Shown: positions 27,205-35,671, numbered from the stretch's first letter. The stretch is 38,168 bases of DNA from Solirubrobacteraceae bacterium (GCA_030447785.1 JAUJOF010000019.1:1-38168); one strand, 5' to 3'. Notes: a model not told the origin generated them from the letters alone. Numbers and translations are program-made.

Positions 27205-28064
27205 CCGAGACCTGCGGGTGCGTCGTCCTCAGCGACGGACGACGTCCCGACGACCTGCGCCTGGCCGTCGAGTCGCTGCTGGCCCAGCGCGGGATCGAGC
27301 TCGACCTCGTCGTCGTCGGCAACGGTCGGACACCGGCGGGCCTGCCCCAGGGCGTGCGCACCGTCGAACTCGAGCAGGCGGTCGGCATACCCGCCGGGCG
27401 CAACGCCGGCGTGCCCCACGTGCGCGGCGATCTCCTCTTCTTCCTGGACGACGACGCCAGCCTCCCCGAGGCGGACGCGCTCGAGCGCCTCGCGCGCACG
27501 TTCGCCGAGGACGCGCGGCTGGGCGTCGCGCAGCTGCGAGTCGAGTCGCGCTGCGGTGGGCCCATCTCCCGTGAGTGGGTCCCCCGCCTGCGCGTCGGCG
27601 ACCGTTCGCGCAGCAGCGACGTGACGGCCGTGTGGGAGGGCGCCGTCGTCATGCGCCGGCGGGCGTTCGAGCAGGTGGGAGGCTGGCCGGCCGACTTCCG
27701 GTTCGTCCACGAGGGCATCGATCTCGCCTGGCGGATCATGGACGCGGGCTACCGCGTCCGCTACGTGGGCGACGTCGTGGCCCTGCACCCGTCGCCCACC
27801 GGGCGGCCCCACGACTACTCCTCCTACTTCCGCGCGCGCAACCGCGTCTGGCTCGCCCGACGGCACCTGCCCCTGCCTCTGGGCGTCGTGTACGTCGGCC
27901 TGTTCGCGCTGCGCACCGTTCCTCGCCTGCGGTCCCGCCGCGAGGTGCGCCGGGCGCTGCGCGGCTATCGTGACGGCCTGCGCGGGGCAGGCGGCGAGCG
28001 CCGTGCGCTGCGCATGCGAACGCTCTGGCGGATGACCCGCGCCGGCCGGCCGCCCGTCATCTGA
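27201..28064 (+). CDS. Family 2 glycosyltransferase
   Basis: 287 residues of GT-A fold. The N-terminus (GCVVLSDGRRPDDLRLAVES) is followed by VVVGNGRTPAG, the acceptor-loop region VGIPAGRNAGVPHVRGD and metal-binding FLDDDAS. The catalytic-base region is FVHEGIDLAWRIMDAGYRV, typical of rhamnosyl/galactofuranosyl-like GT2 enzymes. A hydrophobic segment near 225-245 and a basic C-terminus suggest membrane association. ATG 27201 overlaps the previous stop. This is the last gene of the overlapping block; a 56-base gap precedes the exporter genes. Confidence 0.9.
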   Translation: MTETCGCVVLSDGRRPDDLRLAVESLLAQRGIELDLVVVGNGRTPAGLPQGVRTVELEQAVGIPAGRNAGVPHVRGDLLFFLDDDASLPEADALERLARTFAEDARLGVAQLRVESRCGGPISREWVPRLRVGDRSRSSDVTAVWEGAVVMRRRAFEQVGGWPADFRFVHEGIDLAWRIMDAGYRVRYVGDVVALHPSPTGRPHDYSSYFRARNRVWLARRHLPLPLGVVYVGLFALRTVPRLRSRREVRRALRGYRDGLRGAGGERRALRMRTLWRMTRAGRPPVI

Positions 28065-28120
28065 CGGCCGCTCATCCGCCGCTCCGACCCACACGGACCA
28101 CCACCAGCGCCCCAGGCCCA

Positions 28121-29038
28121 ATGAGCACGGACACGCCCAACAGCGTGCAGGAGACAGAGACGGGCCCGCCGGGGGCCCGCCCGACCTCCGTACTCCAGCG
28201 CGACGACGAGCTCAGCGAGCACCACGTCTACGAGCCCCATCGGGTCGGCCTGCCCCCGATCGGCACCTACGTCAAGCGGCTGTGGGAGCGGCGCGAGTTC
28301 GCGTTCGAGCTGTCGCGCACGAAGCTGCGCGCGCAGCACTTCAACACGGTCTTCGGGCAGCTTTGGCTGATCATCAATCCGCTGCTGCTGGCGCTCGTGT
28401 ATTTCGTGCTGGTGGACATCCTGCGCGACGGCTCGCGCGGCCCCCAGTTCCTGGCCCACCTCACGGCGGGGCTGTTCGCCTACTACTTCGTCTCGGACTC
28501 CGTGCGCCAGGCCTCGAGGTCGGTGGTCTCGGCGGGAAGGCTGATCCTCAACACCCCGTTCCCGCGTGTCCTGCTGCCGCTGTCCGCCGTGCTGACGGCG
28601 TTCAAGCGCTTTCTGCCGACGATCGCGATCTACGTGCCCATCCACGCCCTCTCGGGGTTGCCCGTCGGCTGGCATCTGCTGTGGACGCTGCCCCTCGTGG
28701 CGCTGTTCGCGCTGGTGGCAGCGGGCGTGGGCATGCTGGCCGCCGCCGCGCAGGTGTACTTCCGCGACCTGGCGAGCTTCCTGCCCTACGTGCTGCGCGT
28801 CTGGCTGTACATCTCCCCGGTGCTCTACTTCGCCCAGGAGGTGCCCGAGCGCTACCGCGCCATCCTCGCCCTCAATCCCCTCGGGGCGCCGCTGACGGCG
28901 TGGAGCCAGGTCCTCAACAGCGGCCATGCCCCAAGTGCGGACGTCCTCGGCCTGAGCCTTGCCTGGGCCGTCGTGCTCCTGGTGGCCGGCGCCCTGTTCT
29001 TCGTGTCACGGGAGCGGGAGTTTGCCGTCCGCCTCTGA
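28121..29038 (+). CDS. ABC-2 type polysaccharide / teichoic acid exporter permease (TagG-like)
   Basis: 305 residues. A soluble, acidic N-terminus of about 55 residues (DDELSEHHVYEPHRVG) is followed by WERREFAFELSRTKLRAQHF, the amphipathic interface helix of ABC-2 permeases, and then six membrane segments, starting with VFGQLWLIINPLLLALVYFVL. It would form the channel that flips a lipid-linked polymer to the outer face. Paired with the ATPase gene, which overlaps by 17 bases. Nearby glycosyltransferases and CDP-alcohol transferases indicate that the cargo is the product of this locus. Confidence 0.9.
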   Translation: MSTDTPNSVQETETGPPGARPTSVLQRDDELSEHHVYEPHRVGLPPIGTYVKRLWERREFAFELSRTKLRAQHFNTVFGQLWLIINPLLLALVYFVLVDILRDGSRGPQFLAHLTAGLFAYYFVSDSVRQASRSVVSAGRLILNTPFPRVLLPLSAVLTAFKRFLPTIAIYVPIHALSGLPVGWHLLWTLPLVALFALVAAGVGMLAAAAQVYFRDLASFLPYVLRVWLYISPVLYFAQEVPERYRAILALNPLGAPLTAWSQVLNSGHAPSADVLGLSLAWAVVLLVAGALFFVSREREFAVRL

Positions 29039-29804
29039 GGGTCCGAGCATCGCCGTCGACCGCCTCTCGGTGACCTACCGGACGTCGATCGAGCGCTCCC
29101 CCACCCTGAGCGGCACGCTGCTGCGGCTGGGGCGACGCCAGCGCACCGTGCGCACGACGCAGGCGCTGAAGGACGTGTCCTTCGAGGTCCCCAAGGGCAC
29201 GGTCCTCGGGGTGATCGGCGCCAACGGCGCGGGCAAGTCGACGCTGATGCGCACCGTGGCGGGCATCCTGCCCCCCACCGAGGGTCGTATCGAGGTGCGC
29301 GGTCGGGTCAGCACGCTCCTGGCCCTCGGCGTCGGGTTCAACAGGGAGCTCAGCGGCCGGGAGAACGTGGTGCTCGGCGGGCTGGCGGCCGGACTGAGCC
29401 GCCGGCGGCTGCAGGACAAGTACGAGGAGATCGTCGCCTTCTCCGAGCTCGAGGAGTTCATGGACATGCCGATGCGCACCTACTCCTCGGGCATGTACGG
29501 GCGGCTGGCGTTCTCGGTCGCCGTCAACATGGAGCCCGACATCCTCATCATCGACGAGGCCCTCTCGGTCGGCGACGCGCGCTTCCGGCGCAAGTCGTTC
29601 GAGAAGATGCGCGAGCTGTGCGGTCAGGATCGGACGATCCTGCTCGTCAGCCACGCCCTGGGCAGCATCCGGGACCTGTGCGACGAGGCCATCTGGATCC
29701 ATCGCGGCGAGCTGCGGATGGCCGACGAGCCCGACGCCGTGATCGACGCCTACACCACGTTCCTGGACGTCGGCGAGGACGCGGTCACCCTCGAGGACGT
29801 CTAG
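29022..29804 (+). CDS. ABC exporter ATP-binding protein (TagH-like)
   Basis: 260 residues from TTG 29022. Walker A GANGAGKSTLMRTVAG, a polysaccharide-exporter feature LGVGFNRELSGRENVVLGG, signature YSSGMYGRLAFSVA, Walker B DILIIDEALSVGD, and switch His in LLVSHALGSI. It belongs to the TagH/Wzt/KpsT group that drives polymer export and has the short form without a C-terminal carbohydrate-binding domain. The only in-frame start that keeps the N-terminus IAVDRLSVTYRTS is TTG within the permease gene, preceded by GGGAGCGGGAG, so translation is probably coupled. This closes the plus-strand cluster. Confidence 0.9.
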   Translation: MPSASEGPSIAVDRLSVTYRTSIERSPTLSGTLLRLGRRQRTVRTTQALKDVSFEVPKGTVLGVIGANGAGKSTLMRTVAGILPPTEGRIEVRGRVSTLLALGVGFNRELSGRENVVLGGLAAGLSRRRLQDKYEEIVAFSELEEFMDMPMRTYSSGMYGRLAFSVAVNMEPDILIIDEALSVGDARFRRKSFEKMRELCGQDRTILLVSHALGSIRDLCDEAIWIHRGELRMADEPDAVIDAYTTFLDVGEDAVTLEDV

Positions 29805-29810
29805 CTCAAG

Positions 29811-29917
29811 GACGGATTTCGATAGACGGGATCGACATCCATGTCGATCCTTCGAGAGAAGGTCGCTTCGCCGTTCCCGAAATCCTTGTCTATCCTTCGA
29901 GTTATGGTCGCTGCGCC
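29811..29917. repeat. Structured intergenic repeat region after the exporter genes
   Basis: Two imperfect 31-base direct copies with a 45-base period (29842-29872 and 29887-29917) share TGTC, ATCCTTCGAG, GGTCGC and CGCC. GGATCGACAT-CC-ATGTCGATCC (29829-29850) is a perfect 10-base inverted repeat. GGATTTCG (29814-29821) and GATAGAC (29821-29827) recur inverted as CGAAATCC (29878-29885) and GTCTATC (29888-29894). AT content is visibly higher than in neighbours. It lies between convergent stop codons, so a terminator role fits the palindrome, but the direct copies are unexplained. Confidence 0.65.
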
Positions 29918-29972
29918 TTCCGGGCGCGCAGCCCGGGCCACTACGCCCCGCTAAGGCCCCGGGACGGGTGGC

Positions 29973-31508
29973 CTACCGGGATGGGTCCTGAGGCGTCGGC
30001 TCCGACCTCGCGCCGCCGGGCGGCTGAGCCAGCCGGCCGGAACCGCAGCCGGGCGCCGTGTAGACGCGCCACGAGTCGTTGACGTACAGCGGGCGGTACC
30101 CGGCAGGCGGAGCGACCGCAGAGAGGCGCTCGCGGTAGAAGCGCCAGACCTGGGGGGCGTCGCGGGAGATGAGCATCAGCGGCCCGACCCGCGTGACCTG
30201 GCCCTCGACGGTCCCCACCGAGCCGGGCGGCGCGTCCAGCCAGTAGCGCAGGTCCGGCACCGGGCGGTGGCCGATCGTCGAGAAGGTCTGCCCACAGGCC
30301 GCGAAGCGCTCGCGCACGGCCGGGGCCTCACCGACGAGACGCAGGTCGCCGTAGACCTTCGTGCTCAGGGCGACGTACGTGTCGATGCGCTCGACGTTGC
30401 CCGCGTGGCCGGGGAGGAACCCGAGCGTGAATCCCAGCGACAACCCCCCGACCCCCGCCCACAGCAGCCGCGGGCGGCCGCGCGGCAGCCGGCGCCAGCC
30501 GAAGACGGCGAGGGCGAAGAGCACGGTCAGGAGCACGCTCGGCGTGGCCAGATAGCGGGTGATGAGCGGGAGGCCCAGCACGGTCTGGAGGACGACGACC
30601 CCCGTGATCACCGCGGCGCCGACCACCACCACGGCCGCCCGGCGTGTGTGGCGCCAGGCGAAGAACAGCCCGAGCGGAACCACGAAGTGCAGCGGCGCGA
30701 GCAGCAGGAGCTTGAAGTACCAGGCCGCCTGGTAGGGGGCCTGCAGGATGTCGTTCGTGCGGTTCTTCTGCTCGGCCAGGGCCGACGTCCCCTGCAGGGA
30801 GTGCAGCGGATTGCCCGTCACCAGCCAGTCCTGCGCGACCCAGAGCACCGGCGCCGCGAGCGCCAGGGCGATGAAGGCGGCGCGACGGCGTGGCGGCGTG
30901 ACCGGCCAGAGGTAGAGCGCGTACAGGCCCGAGAGCACCCACGCATCGGGGCGCATGAGGCCCGCCACGACGAGCGCCGCCAGGACCGGCAGCCCACGGC
31001 GGGGCGAGCGCGTCTCCGTCAGGACGCACCACACGATCAGTGCGGCGAAGGCGAGGTCCTGGTAGCCGATCAGCGCGTAGCGCTCGAGCGCCGGACGGGT
31101 GAGCACGACGATCGCCGCGGTCGCGCCCACCCACGGCGAGTGGATCTCCACTCCCAGGCGGTAGACCAGCCACACCAGGGCGCCGAACGACAGCAGCCCG
31201 AGCGCCAGGATGACCTGGTCGGCGCCGTCGCCGAAGGGCAGGGCGAGGAAGCTGAGGGTCGTCTGGAAGGGGTGCGGCGTGGGCGCGAAGGCCGTCGTGT
31301 AGTCGGGAACCAAGCCACGCGACAGGTCTCTGGCCCACAGCAGCGAGTAGCGGGCGTCATAGTTGAGGAACGCGGGCTCGTAGAGCACGCGCAGCAGGGC
31401 GGCGACGCCCACGACGGTCGCCGTAGCGGGGAGCGTACGGCCCACCACCCTGGACAGTCCACGCAGCCGCGCGACCGGGGCCGCCGTCGTGGAGGAGGCG
31501 GTGGCCAT
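29973..31508 (-). CDS. Polytopic membrane glycosyltransferase (GT39/ArnT-like superfamily)
   Basis: 511 residues with about ten or more membrane helices. After the first helix comes FLNYDARYSLLWARDLSRG, carrying the Asp of the DxD-like first periplasmic loop of GT-C enzymes that use polyprenyl-phosphate sugars. The LTRPALERYALIGYQDLAF and GLMRPDAWVLSGLYALYLWP segments follow the GT-C pattern. The last 120 residues form an extracytoplasmic soluble domain. It would add a sugar to a surface polymer or protein outside the membrane. It is transcribed towards the exporter genes. ATG 31508 is used; TATGGT 9 bases upstream could be a promoter box giving a near-leaderless mRNA. Confidence 0.8.
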   Translation of the reverse strand: MATASSTTAAPVARLRGLSRVVGRTLPATATVVGVAALLRVLYEPAFLNYDARYSLLWARDLSRGLVPDYTTAFAPTPHPFQTTLSFLALPFGDGADQVILALGLLSFGALVWLVYRLGVEIHSPWVGATAAIVVLTRPALERYALIGYQDLAFAALIVWCVLTETRSPRRGLPVLAALVVAGLMRPDAWVLSGLYALYLWPVTPPRRRAAFIALALAAPVLWVAQDWLVTGNPLHSLQGTSALAEQKNRTNDILQAPYQAAWYFKLLLLAPLHFVVPLGLFFAWRHTRRAAVVVVGAAVITGVVVLQTVLGLPLITRYLATPSVLLTVLFALAVFGWRRLPRGRPRLLWAGVGGLSLGFTLGFLPGHAGNVERIDTYVALSTKVYGDLRLVGEAPAVRERFAACGQTFSTIGHRPVPDLRYWLDAPPGSVGTVEGQVTRVGPLMLISRDAPQVWRFYRERLSAVAPPAGYRPLYVNDSWRVYTAPGCGSGRLAQPPGGARSEPTPQDPSR

Positions 31509-31652
31509 GGCGCACCGACCATAGCGGTCGCCCTCTGAGGGGCACGCCGAGGCAGCGATCAGGCGATCCGGAATCTCCCTGGAGGATTCGGGTCCGTAGT
31601 GATCCCCAAACCTCCTGGCGGAACGCCACGTTCCCATCCTCGCGGCCGTTCG

Positions 31653-31658
31653 TAGACT
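31653..31658 (+). promoter_or_regulatory. -10 box of a leaderless sulfotransferase promoter
   Basis: TAGACT followed by 7 bases and the ATG at 31666. TTCCCA at 31631-31636 is a weak -35 match at 16-base spacing. No ribosome-binding site is seen. Confidence 0.42.
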
Positions 31659-31665
31659 GCAGACC

Positions 31666-32544
31666 ATGATGTGGAAGCGAACGGTCAACGCCGCGCTGTC
31701 CCGTGCGACCGGCTTCGAGCTGCGCAGGGCGGGTGCCGTGGGGCGCCGTAGGCCGCCTGGCCCGGGGGACCGGCTGCTCGAGGCGCCGGCCTTCATCCTC
31801 TCCACCGTGCGCTCCGGGTCGACGCTGCTACGCGTCCTGCTCGACAGCCACTCGCAGATCCACTCGCCGCCCGAGCTGCATCTGCGCGATCTCGCCGTGC
31901 AGGTGAAGTCGCCATACGCGCAGCGGTCGCTGGCCGAGATCGCCCTCGACGCCACCCGGCTCGAGTACCTCCTGTGGGACCGGGTGCTCCACCGCGAGCT
32001 GCAGGACAGCGGCAAGCGCCTGCTGGTCAACAAGACCCCCAACGACGTCTTCATCGCCGACCGCATCCGCGCGTGCTGGCCCGACGCGCGCTTTGTCTTC
32101 CTGCTCCGCCACCCGGCGGAGATCGCGCGCTCGCGCCGGGACGTGCGCCCGCAGGACACCGCCGAACAGAACGCCGCGATGGTGCTGCGCTACGGCGAGG
32201 CGCTGGAACAGGCGCGCAGCGCCTACGACGGGCTCACCATCCGCTACGAGGATTTGGCGACCCAGACCCCAGCAGTCGCCCAGCGGCTGTGCACCTTCCT
32301 CGAGGTCGGCTGGGAGCCGCAGATGCTCGATTACGGGCGCTTCGACCACGGCCGCTATCGCCCCGGGTTGGGCGACTGGAAGGACAAGATCAAGTCCGGG
32401 CGCGTGCAGCCCCCGGCGCCCCTCCCGGCGCCCGAGGACGTCCCGCCGGCCCTGCGTGGCCTGTGCGAGGCCTGGGGCTACCTGCCCCGCGCCGGCGGAG
32501 CACCGGCCCCGGTCTCCAGCCTGGAGCTTCCTCACGCCTCCTGA
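31666..32544 (+). CDS. PAPS-dependent sulfotransferase
   Basis: 292 residues. The 5'-phosphosulfate-binding loop is FILSTVRSGSTLLRVLLDSH (residues about 43-62). The 3'-phosphate-binding region is FVFLLRHPAEIARSRRDV, with the conserved Arg and Ser. The catalytic-base candidates lie near the HSPPELHLRDL segment, and the C-terminus has FDHGRYRPGLGDWKDKI, typical of bacterial sulfotransferase_3 proteins. No signal peptide, so it acts in the cytoplasm on a sugar or lipid-linked intermediate. PAPS could come from CysNC at 15394. Position next to the surface-polymer genes suggests the acceptor may be that polymer; this is inference. Confidence 0.88.
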   Translation: MMWKRTVNAALSRATGFELRRAGAVGRRRPPGPGDRLLEAPAFILSTVRSGSTLLRVLLDSHSQIHSPPELHLRDLAVQVKSPYAQRSLAEIALDATRLEYLLWDRVLHRELQDSGKRLLVNKTPNDVFIADRIRACWPDARFVFLLRHPAEIARSRRDVRPQDTAEQNAAMVLRYGEALEQARSAYDGLTIRYEDLATQTPAVAQRLCTFLEVGWEPQMLDYGRFDHGRYRPGLGDWKDKIKSGRVQPPAPLPAPEDVPPALRGLCEAWGYLPRAGGAPAPVSSLELPHAS

Positions 32545-32614
32545 CCCACCAACGGCCAGACGGCAATAGCACTGCTTGGCGTTCGAGCGGCTACGCGACG
32601 CGAGGACGGCCCGG

Positions 32615-33406
32615 ATGCGGATGCTGGGAGCGCTCGGGGTGACGATCATCGCCGCCGCGGGATGCGCGGGATCGGACGGTGCGCCGGATCGTCCCCCGCA
32701 GGATGGCGGTGAGGCGCGCGTCGAGCGCGCCGCCGCCACCGGGCGGCTGAGCCCGCGACTGCGCTCGGTCCCGCGCAACGGCCGGCTCTTGGGGCCCGGG
32801 GTCCACGAGCTTCGCATCGGCGAAGGACGCGCCGCCCTTCTGTCCGTTCCGCCGGAGGCTGCGCGCGACCGTCCGGTTCCTCTCGTCGTCGTTCTTCACG
32901 GCGCCGGGGGCAGCGCTCGCTCCGGCCTCGGTCTGCTGCGCGAGATCAGCGACGACGCCGGGGCCGCGCTGCTTGCGCCGTCGTCGCAGGGGCGGACGTG
33001 GGACGTCCTTCTGGGCGCCTATGGCCCGGACGTCGCAGGACTCGAGGCCTTGCTGCGCCGCGTATCCAGCGAGCTGGTCGTGGACACCTCGAGGACCGTG
33101 GTCGCGGGGTTCTCCGATGGTGCCTCCTACGCACTGTCGCTCGGGCTCGCAAACGGCGATCTCTTCAGCGGCGTCGTCGCCTTCTCGCCCGGCTTCTGCG
33201 CTTCGACGACCCGCCGCGGGCGACCCCTCATCTATCAGTCGCACGGCGTCGACGACGACGTGCTCCCGATCGACCGGACCAGCCGGCGCCTGGTGCCAGC
33301 GCTGCGCAGGAAGGGGTACCGCGTGGCCTACCGGGAGTTCGCCGGTGGACACGTGGTGCCACCGGACATCGCGCGTGAGGCACTCGGCCGGGTGCTGGCG
33401 GAGTGA
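32615..33406 (+). CDS. Lipoprotein serine hydrolase (esterase/depolymerase-like)
   Basis: 263 residues. N-terminal lipoprotein signal MRMLGALGVTIIAAAGC with the lipobox ending in Cys17, so it is anchored outside the membrane. After a low-complexity linker comes an alpha/beta hydrolase: oxyanion region LVVVLHGAGGSARSG, nucleophile Ser in VVAGFSDGASYALSLG, Asp in SHGVDDDVLPID, His in FAGGHVVPPDI. It resembles phospholipase/carboxylesterase and feruloyl-esterase-like PHB-depolymerase relatives; the substrate is unknown. A TTG at 32576 opens the frame earlier, but ATG 32615 gives the proper lipoprotein signal. Codon use is somewhat less GC-biased than in the neighbours. Confidence 0.84.
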   Translation: MRMLGALGVTIIAAAGCAGSDGAPDRPPQDGGEARVERAAATGRLSPRLRSVPRNGRLLGPGVHELRIGEGRAALLSVPPEAARDRPVPLVVVLHGAGGSARSGLGLLREISDDAGAALLAPSSQGRTWDVLLGAYGPDVAGLEALLRRVSSELVVDTSRTVVAGFSDGASYALSLGLANGDLFSGVVAFSPGFCASTTRRGRPLIYQSHGVDDDVLPIDRTSRRLVPALRRKGYRVAYREFAGGHVVPPDIAREALGRVLAE

Positions 33407-33512
33407 CTTGCGACCGGGTGCGCATCCGGAGCTACGGGAGAGGGGGACGTGATGACACCCGCCCCGGCCGCATCGTGCGGTCGCCGGTGTCCGTCCTCGC
33501 CGGCGCGGGTCC

Positions 33513-34751
33513 CTACGGCAGAGCGCTGCGAAGCAGCTTGCCCGACGGCGTGCGGGGCAGCGCGTCGACGACGGCGATGGCCTTGGGCACGGCGAAGGCG
33601 GCGAGGTGGGTACGGGCGTGGGCCACAAGCTCGGCCTCGCTGGCCGCGTCGCGCAGGACGACCGTGGCCACGACGGCCTCCCCCCACTCCGGGTCGGGGC
33701 GCCCGTGCACCGCGGCCTCGGCCACGGCGGGATGGCGCTCGAGGACGGCCTCGACCTCCGCCGGCGCGACGTTCTCGCCACCGGTGACGATGGTGTCCGC
33801 CGCGCGGCCGGTGACCGTTAGGTGGCCTTCGTCGTCCAGCCCGCCCAGGTCGCCGGTGTGCAGCCAGCCATCGCCGGCGACGGCGCCCGGGGCGACGGTG
33901 GGTCCCGCCACCAGGATCTCCCCCCCGTCGATGCGCACCCGCGTGCAGAACAGCGGCGCGCCGTCGGTGGCCACCTGGGAGCAGGCCTCGGTGAGCCCGT
34001 AGGTGGCCACGGCCGGGACGCCGGCCGCGTGGGCGCGCTCGAGCAGTGCCCGTGGGATCGGCGCGCCTCCGGTCAGCGCGACGCGTAGCGCGGGCGGCGT
34101 ACGCAAACCTGCGTCCAGCAGGCGCGCCAGGGTGGTCGGGACCAGGGAGACCGCGGTCGGGCCGTCGGCGCGCATGAGCTCGGCCAGGACGGCGTGGGTG
34201 TCGAAGCGCTCGTGCAGCACCACGGTGGTGGCTCCGACGACCGCGCGCAGCAGCACGGACAGACCGCCGACGTGGCTGAGGGGCAGCGCGCACAGCCAGC
34301 GCTCGTCGCGCGGATGACCGAGCGCCACCGAGGAGCCCAGCGCGCTCCTGGAGCCCGAGGTGTGCACGACGATGGCGGGCGCCGAGAGCTCGTGGGTGAC
34401 CCCGGGCGCGCGGACGGTGGGAGAGCCTCGTGCGGCGTGCGGGCCGGCCGCCGGCGGCTCACCCACCCCGTGCGCGCACGCCGCCGCGCGCGCGCCCCGC
34501 TGCTGCTCCCCCAGCCGCGCGTCGACCGCCACGGCCACCGCTCCGCGCAGCAGGCACCCGTGCAGTGCGACGACGAAGCCCTGTCCGGGCGGCAGCGACA
34601 GCGCCACGCGCTTCCCCGCCCCGGCGGGCAGATCGGCCGCCCGCGCGGCGGCCAAAAGCGCCGCGTAGGTGAGGGTCCCCTGCGCGGTGACCAGCGCGGG
34701 ATGGTCGGGCCGGGTGCGCGCCGCGCGAACGAGCCAGGACTCGACGAGCAT
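33513..34751 (-). CDS. menE: o-Succinylbenzoate--CoA ligase, lacking the ATP-binding signature
   Basis: MenE activates o-succinylbenzoate to the CoA thioester in menaquinone synthesis. The 412-residue product belongs to the ANL superfamily: [12 protein letters not shown] (A5), [21 protein letters not shown] region (A7-A8), [18 protein letters not shown], and the catalytic Lys in [12 protein letters not shown] (A10). The A3 phosphate-binding signature (TSGTTGxPK) is interrupted: the sequence reads VVHTSGS then [11 protein letters not shown], as if about 16-17 residues were deleted in frame. Such an enzyme should bind ATP poorly. The context (divergent menB-menA-menC) makes the MenE call firm. 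The deletion could be real or an assembly collapse. Confidence 0.88.
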   Translation of the reverse strand: MLVESWLVRAARTRPDHPALVTAQGTLTYAALLAAARAADLPAGAGKRVALSLPPGQGFVVALHGCLLRGAVAVAVDARLGEQQRGARAAACAHGVGEPPAAGPHAARGSPTVRAPGVTHELSAPAIVVHTSGSRSALGSSVALGHPRDERWLCALPLSHVGGLSVLLRAVVGATTVVLHERFDTHAVLAELMRADGPTAVSLVPTTLARLLDAGLRTPPALRVALTGGAPIPRALLERAHAAGVPAVATYGLTEACSQVATDGAPLFCTRVRIDGGEILVAGPTVAPGAVAGDGWLHTGDLGGLDDEGHLTVTGRAADTIVTGGENVAPAEVEAVLERHPAVAEAAVHGRPDPEWGEAVVATVVLRDAASEAELVAHARTHLAAFAVPKAIAVVDALPRTPSGKLLRSALP

Positions 34752-34821
34752 CGGTGCAGAGTGTGCCTCAGAACTGCCACGTGGCCGCCGGCCCCCAGGG
34801 TTCTGAGGCGCGCTCGAGAAG

Positions 34822-34827
34822 TAGCCT
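34822..34827 (+). promoter_or_regulatory. -10 box of a leaderless menB promoter
   Basis: TAGCCT followed by 7 bases and the menB ATG at 34835, within the 83-base divergent menE-menB gap. TTCTGA at 34801 is a weak -35 candidate. No ribosome-binding site is visible. Confidence 0.42.
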
Positions 34828-34834
34828 GCCGGGC

Positions 34835-35671
34835 ATGCCCGCCACCTGGACGCCCTCGGGCGAGTACGAGGACATCCGCTACGAGACGTCGGACCCGCCC
34901 GCCTCGGGGATCGCCAAGCTCACGATCGCCCGCCCCGAGGTGCACAACGCCTTCCGCCCCCAGACGGTGGTCGAACTCTCCCAGGCCTTCGAGCGCGCCC
35001 GCGAGGATCCCGAGGTCGGCGTGATCGTCCTCACCGGCGAGGGCGACCAGGCCTTCTGCTCGGGCGGCGACCAGCGGGTGCGCGGCGACCAGGGCTACGA
35101 GAGCGAGCCGGGCTCGGGGGTGGGGCGCTTCCACGTCACCGACCTGCACGTGCAGATGCGCCGGCTGCCCAAGCCCGTGGTGGCCATGGTGGCCGGCTAC
35201 GCGATCGGCGGGGGGAACGTGCTGCAGGTCTGCTGCGACCTGACGATCGCCGCCGACAACGCGCGCTTCGGGCAGACCGGCCCGCGGGTGGGCTCCTTCG
35301 ACGGCGGCTTCGGCGCCTCGCTGCTCGCGCGCCAGGTCGGCCAGAAGCGCGCCAAGGAGATCTGGTTCCTCTGTCGCCAGTACGACGCCGGGCAGGCCCT
35401 GGAGATGGGGCTGGTCAACGCGGTGGTCCCTGTCGAGCGCCTCGAAGAGGAGACGGTGGCGTGGTGTCGGGAAATGCTCGCGCTCTCCCCCTTCGCCCTG
35501 CGCCTGCTCAAGGCCAGCTTCCACGCCGAGGAGGACGGGCTGGCCGGCCTCCAGCAGCTGGCCCACGACACCAACCTGCTCTTCTACGCAAGCGACGAGG
35601 CCCGGGAGGGCCGCGAGGCCTACAAGGCCAAGCGCCCGGCCGACTTCGCGCAGTTCCCCCGCCGACCGTGA
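34835..35671 (+). CDS. menB: 1,4-Dihydroxy-2-naphthoyl-CoA synthase
   Basis: Crotonase-fold enzyme that closes the second ring of menaquinone from o-succinylbenzoyl-CoA. 278 residues. Oxyanion-hole and CoA segments [15 protein letters not shown] and [11 protein letters not shown] are present; [20 protein letters not shown] follows. The bicarbonate-site region [18 protein letters not shown] matches the bicarbonate-dependent type of MenB, and the conserved Asp is in [18 protein letters not shown]. The C-terminal [15 protein letters not shown] is typical. The open frame starts earlier, but ATG 34835 fits the family and the TAGCCT box. The stop overlaps menA (GTGA). Confidence 0.96.
   Translation: MPATWTPSGEYEDIRYETSDPPASGIAKLTIARPEVHNAFRPQTVVELSQAFERAREDPEVGVIVLTGEGDQAFCSGGDQRVRGDQGYESEPGSGVGRFHVTDLHVQMRRLPKPVVAMVAGYAIGGGNVLQVCCDLTIAADNARFGQTGPRVGSFDGGFGASLLARQVGQKRAKEIWFLCRQYDAGQALEMGLVNAVVPVERLEEETVAWCREMLALSPFALRLLKASFHAEEDGLAGLQQLAHDTNLLFYASDEAREGREAYKAKRPADFAQFPRRP

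Noticed and set aside
29811..29917. CRISPR-like array
   Set aside because: Only two imperfect copies with a 14-base spacer and no cas genes anywhere in the window.
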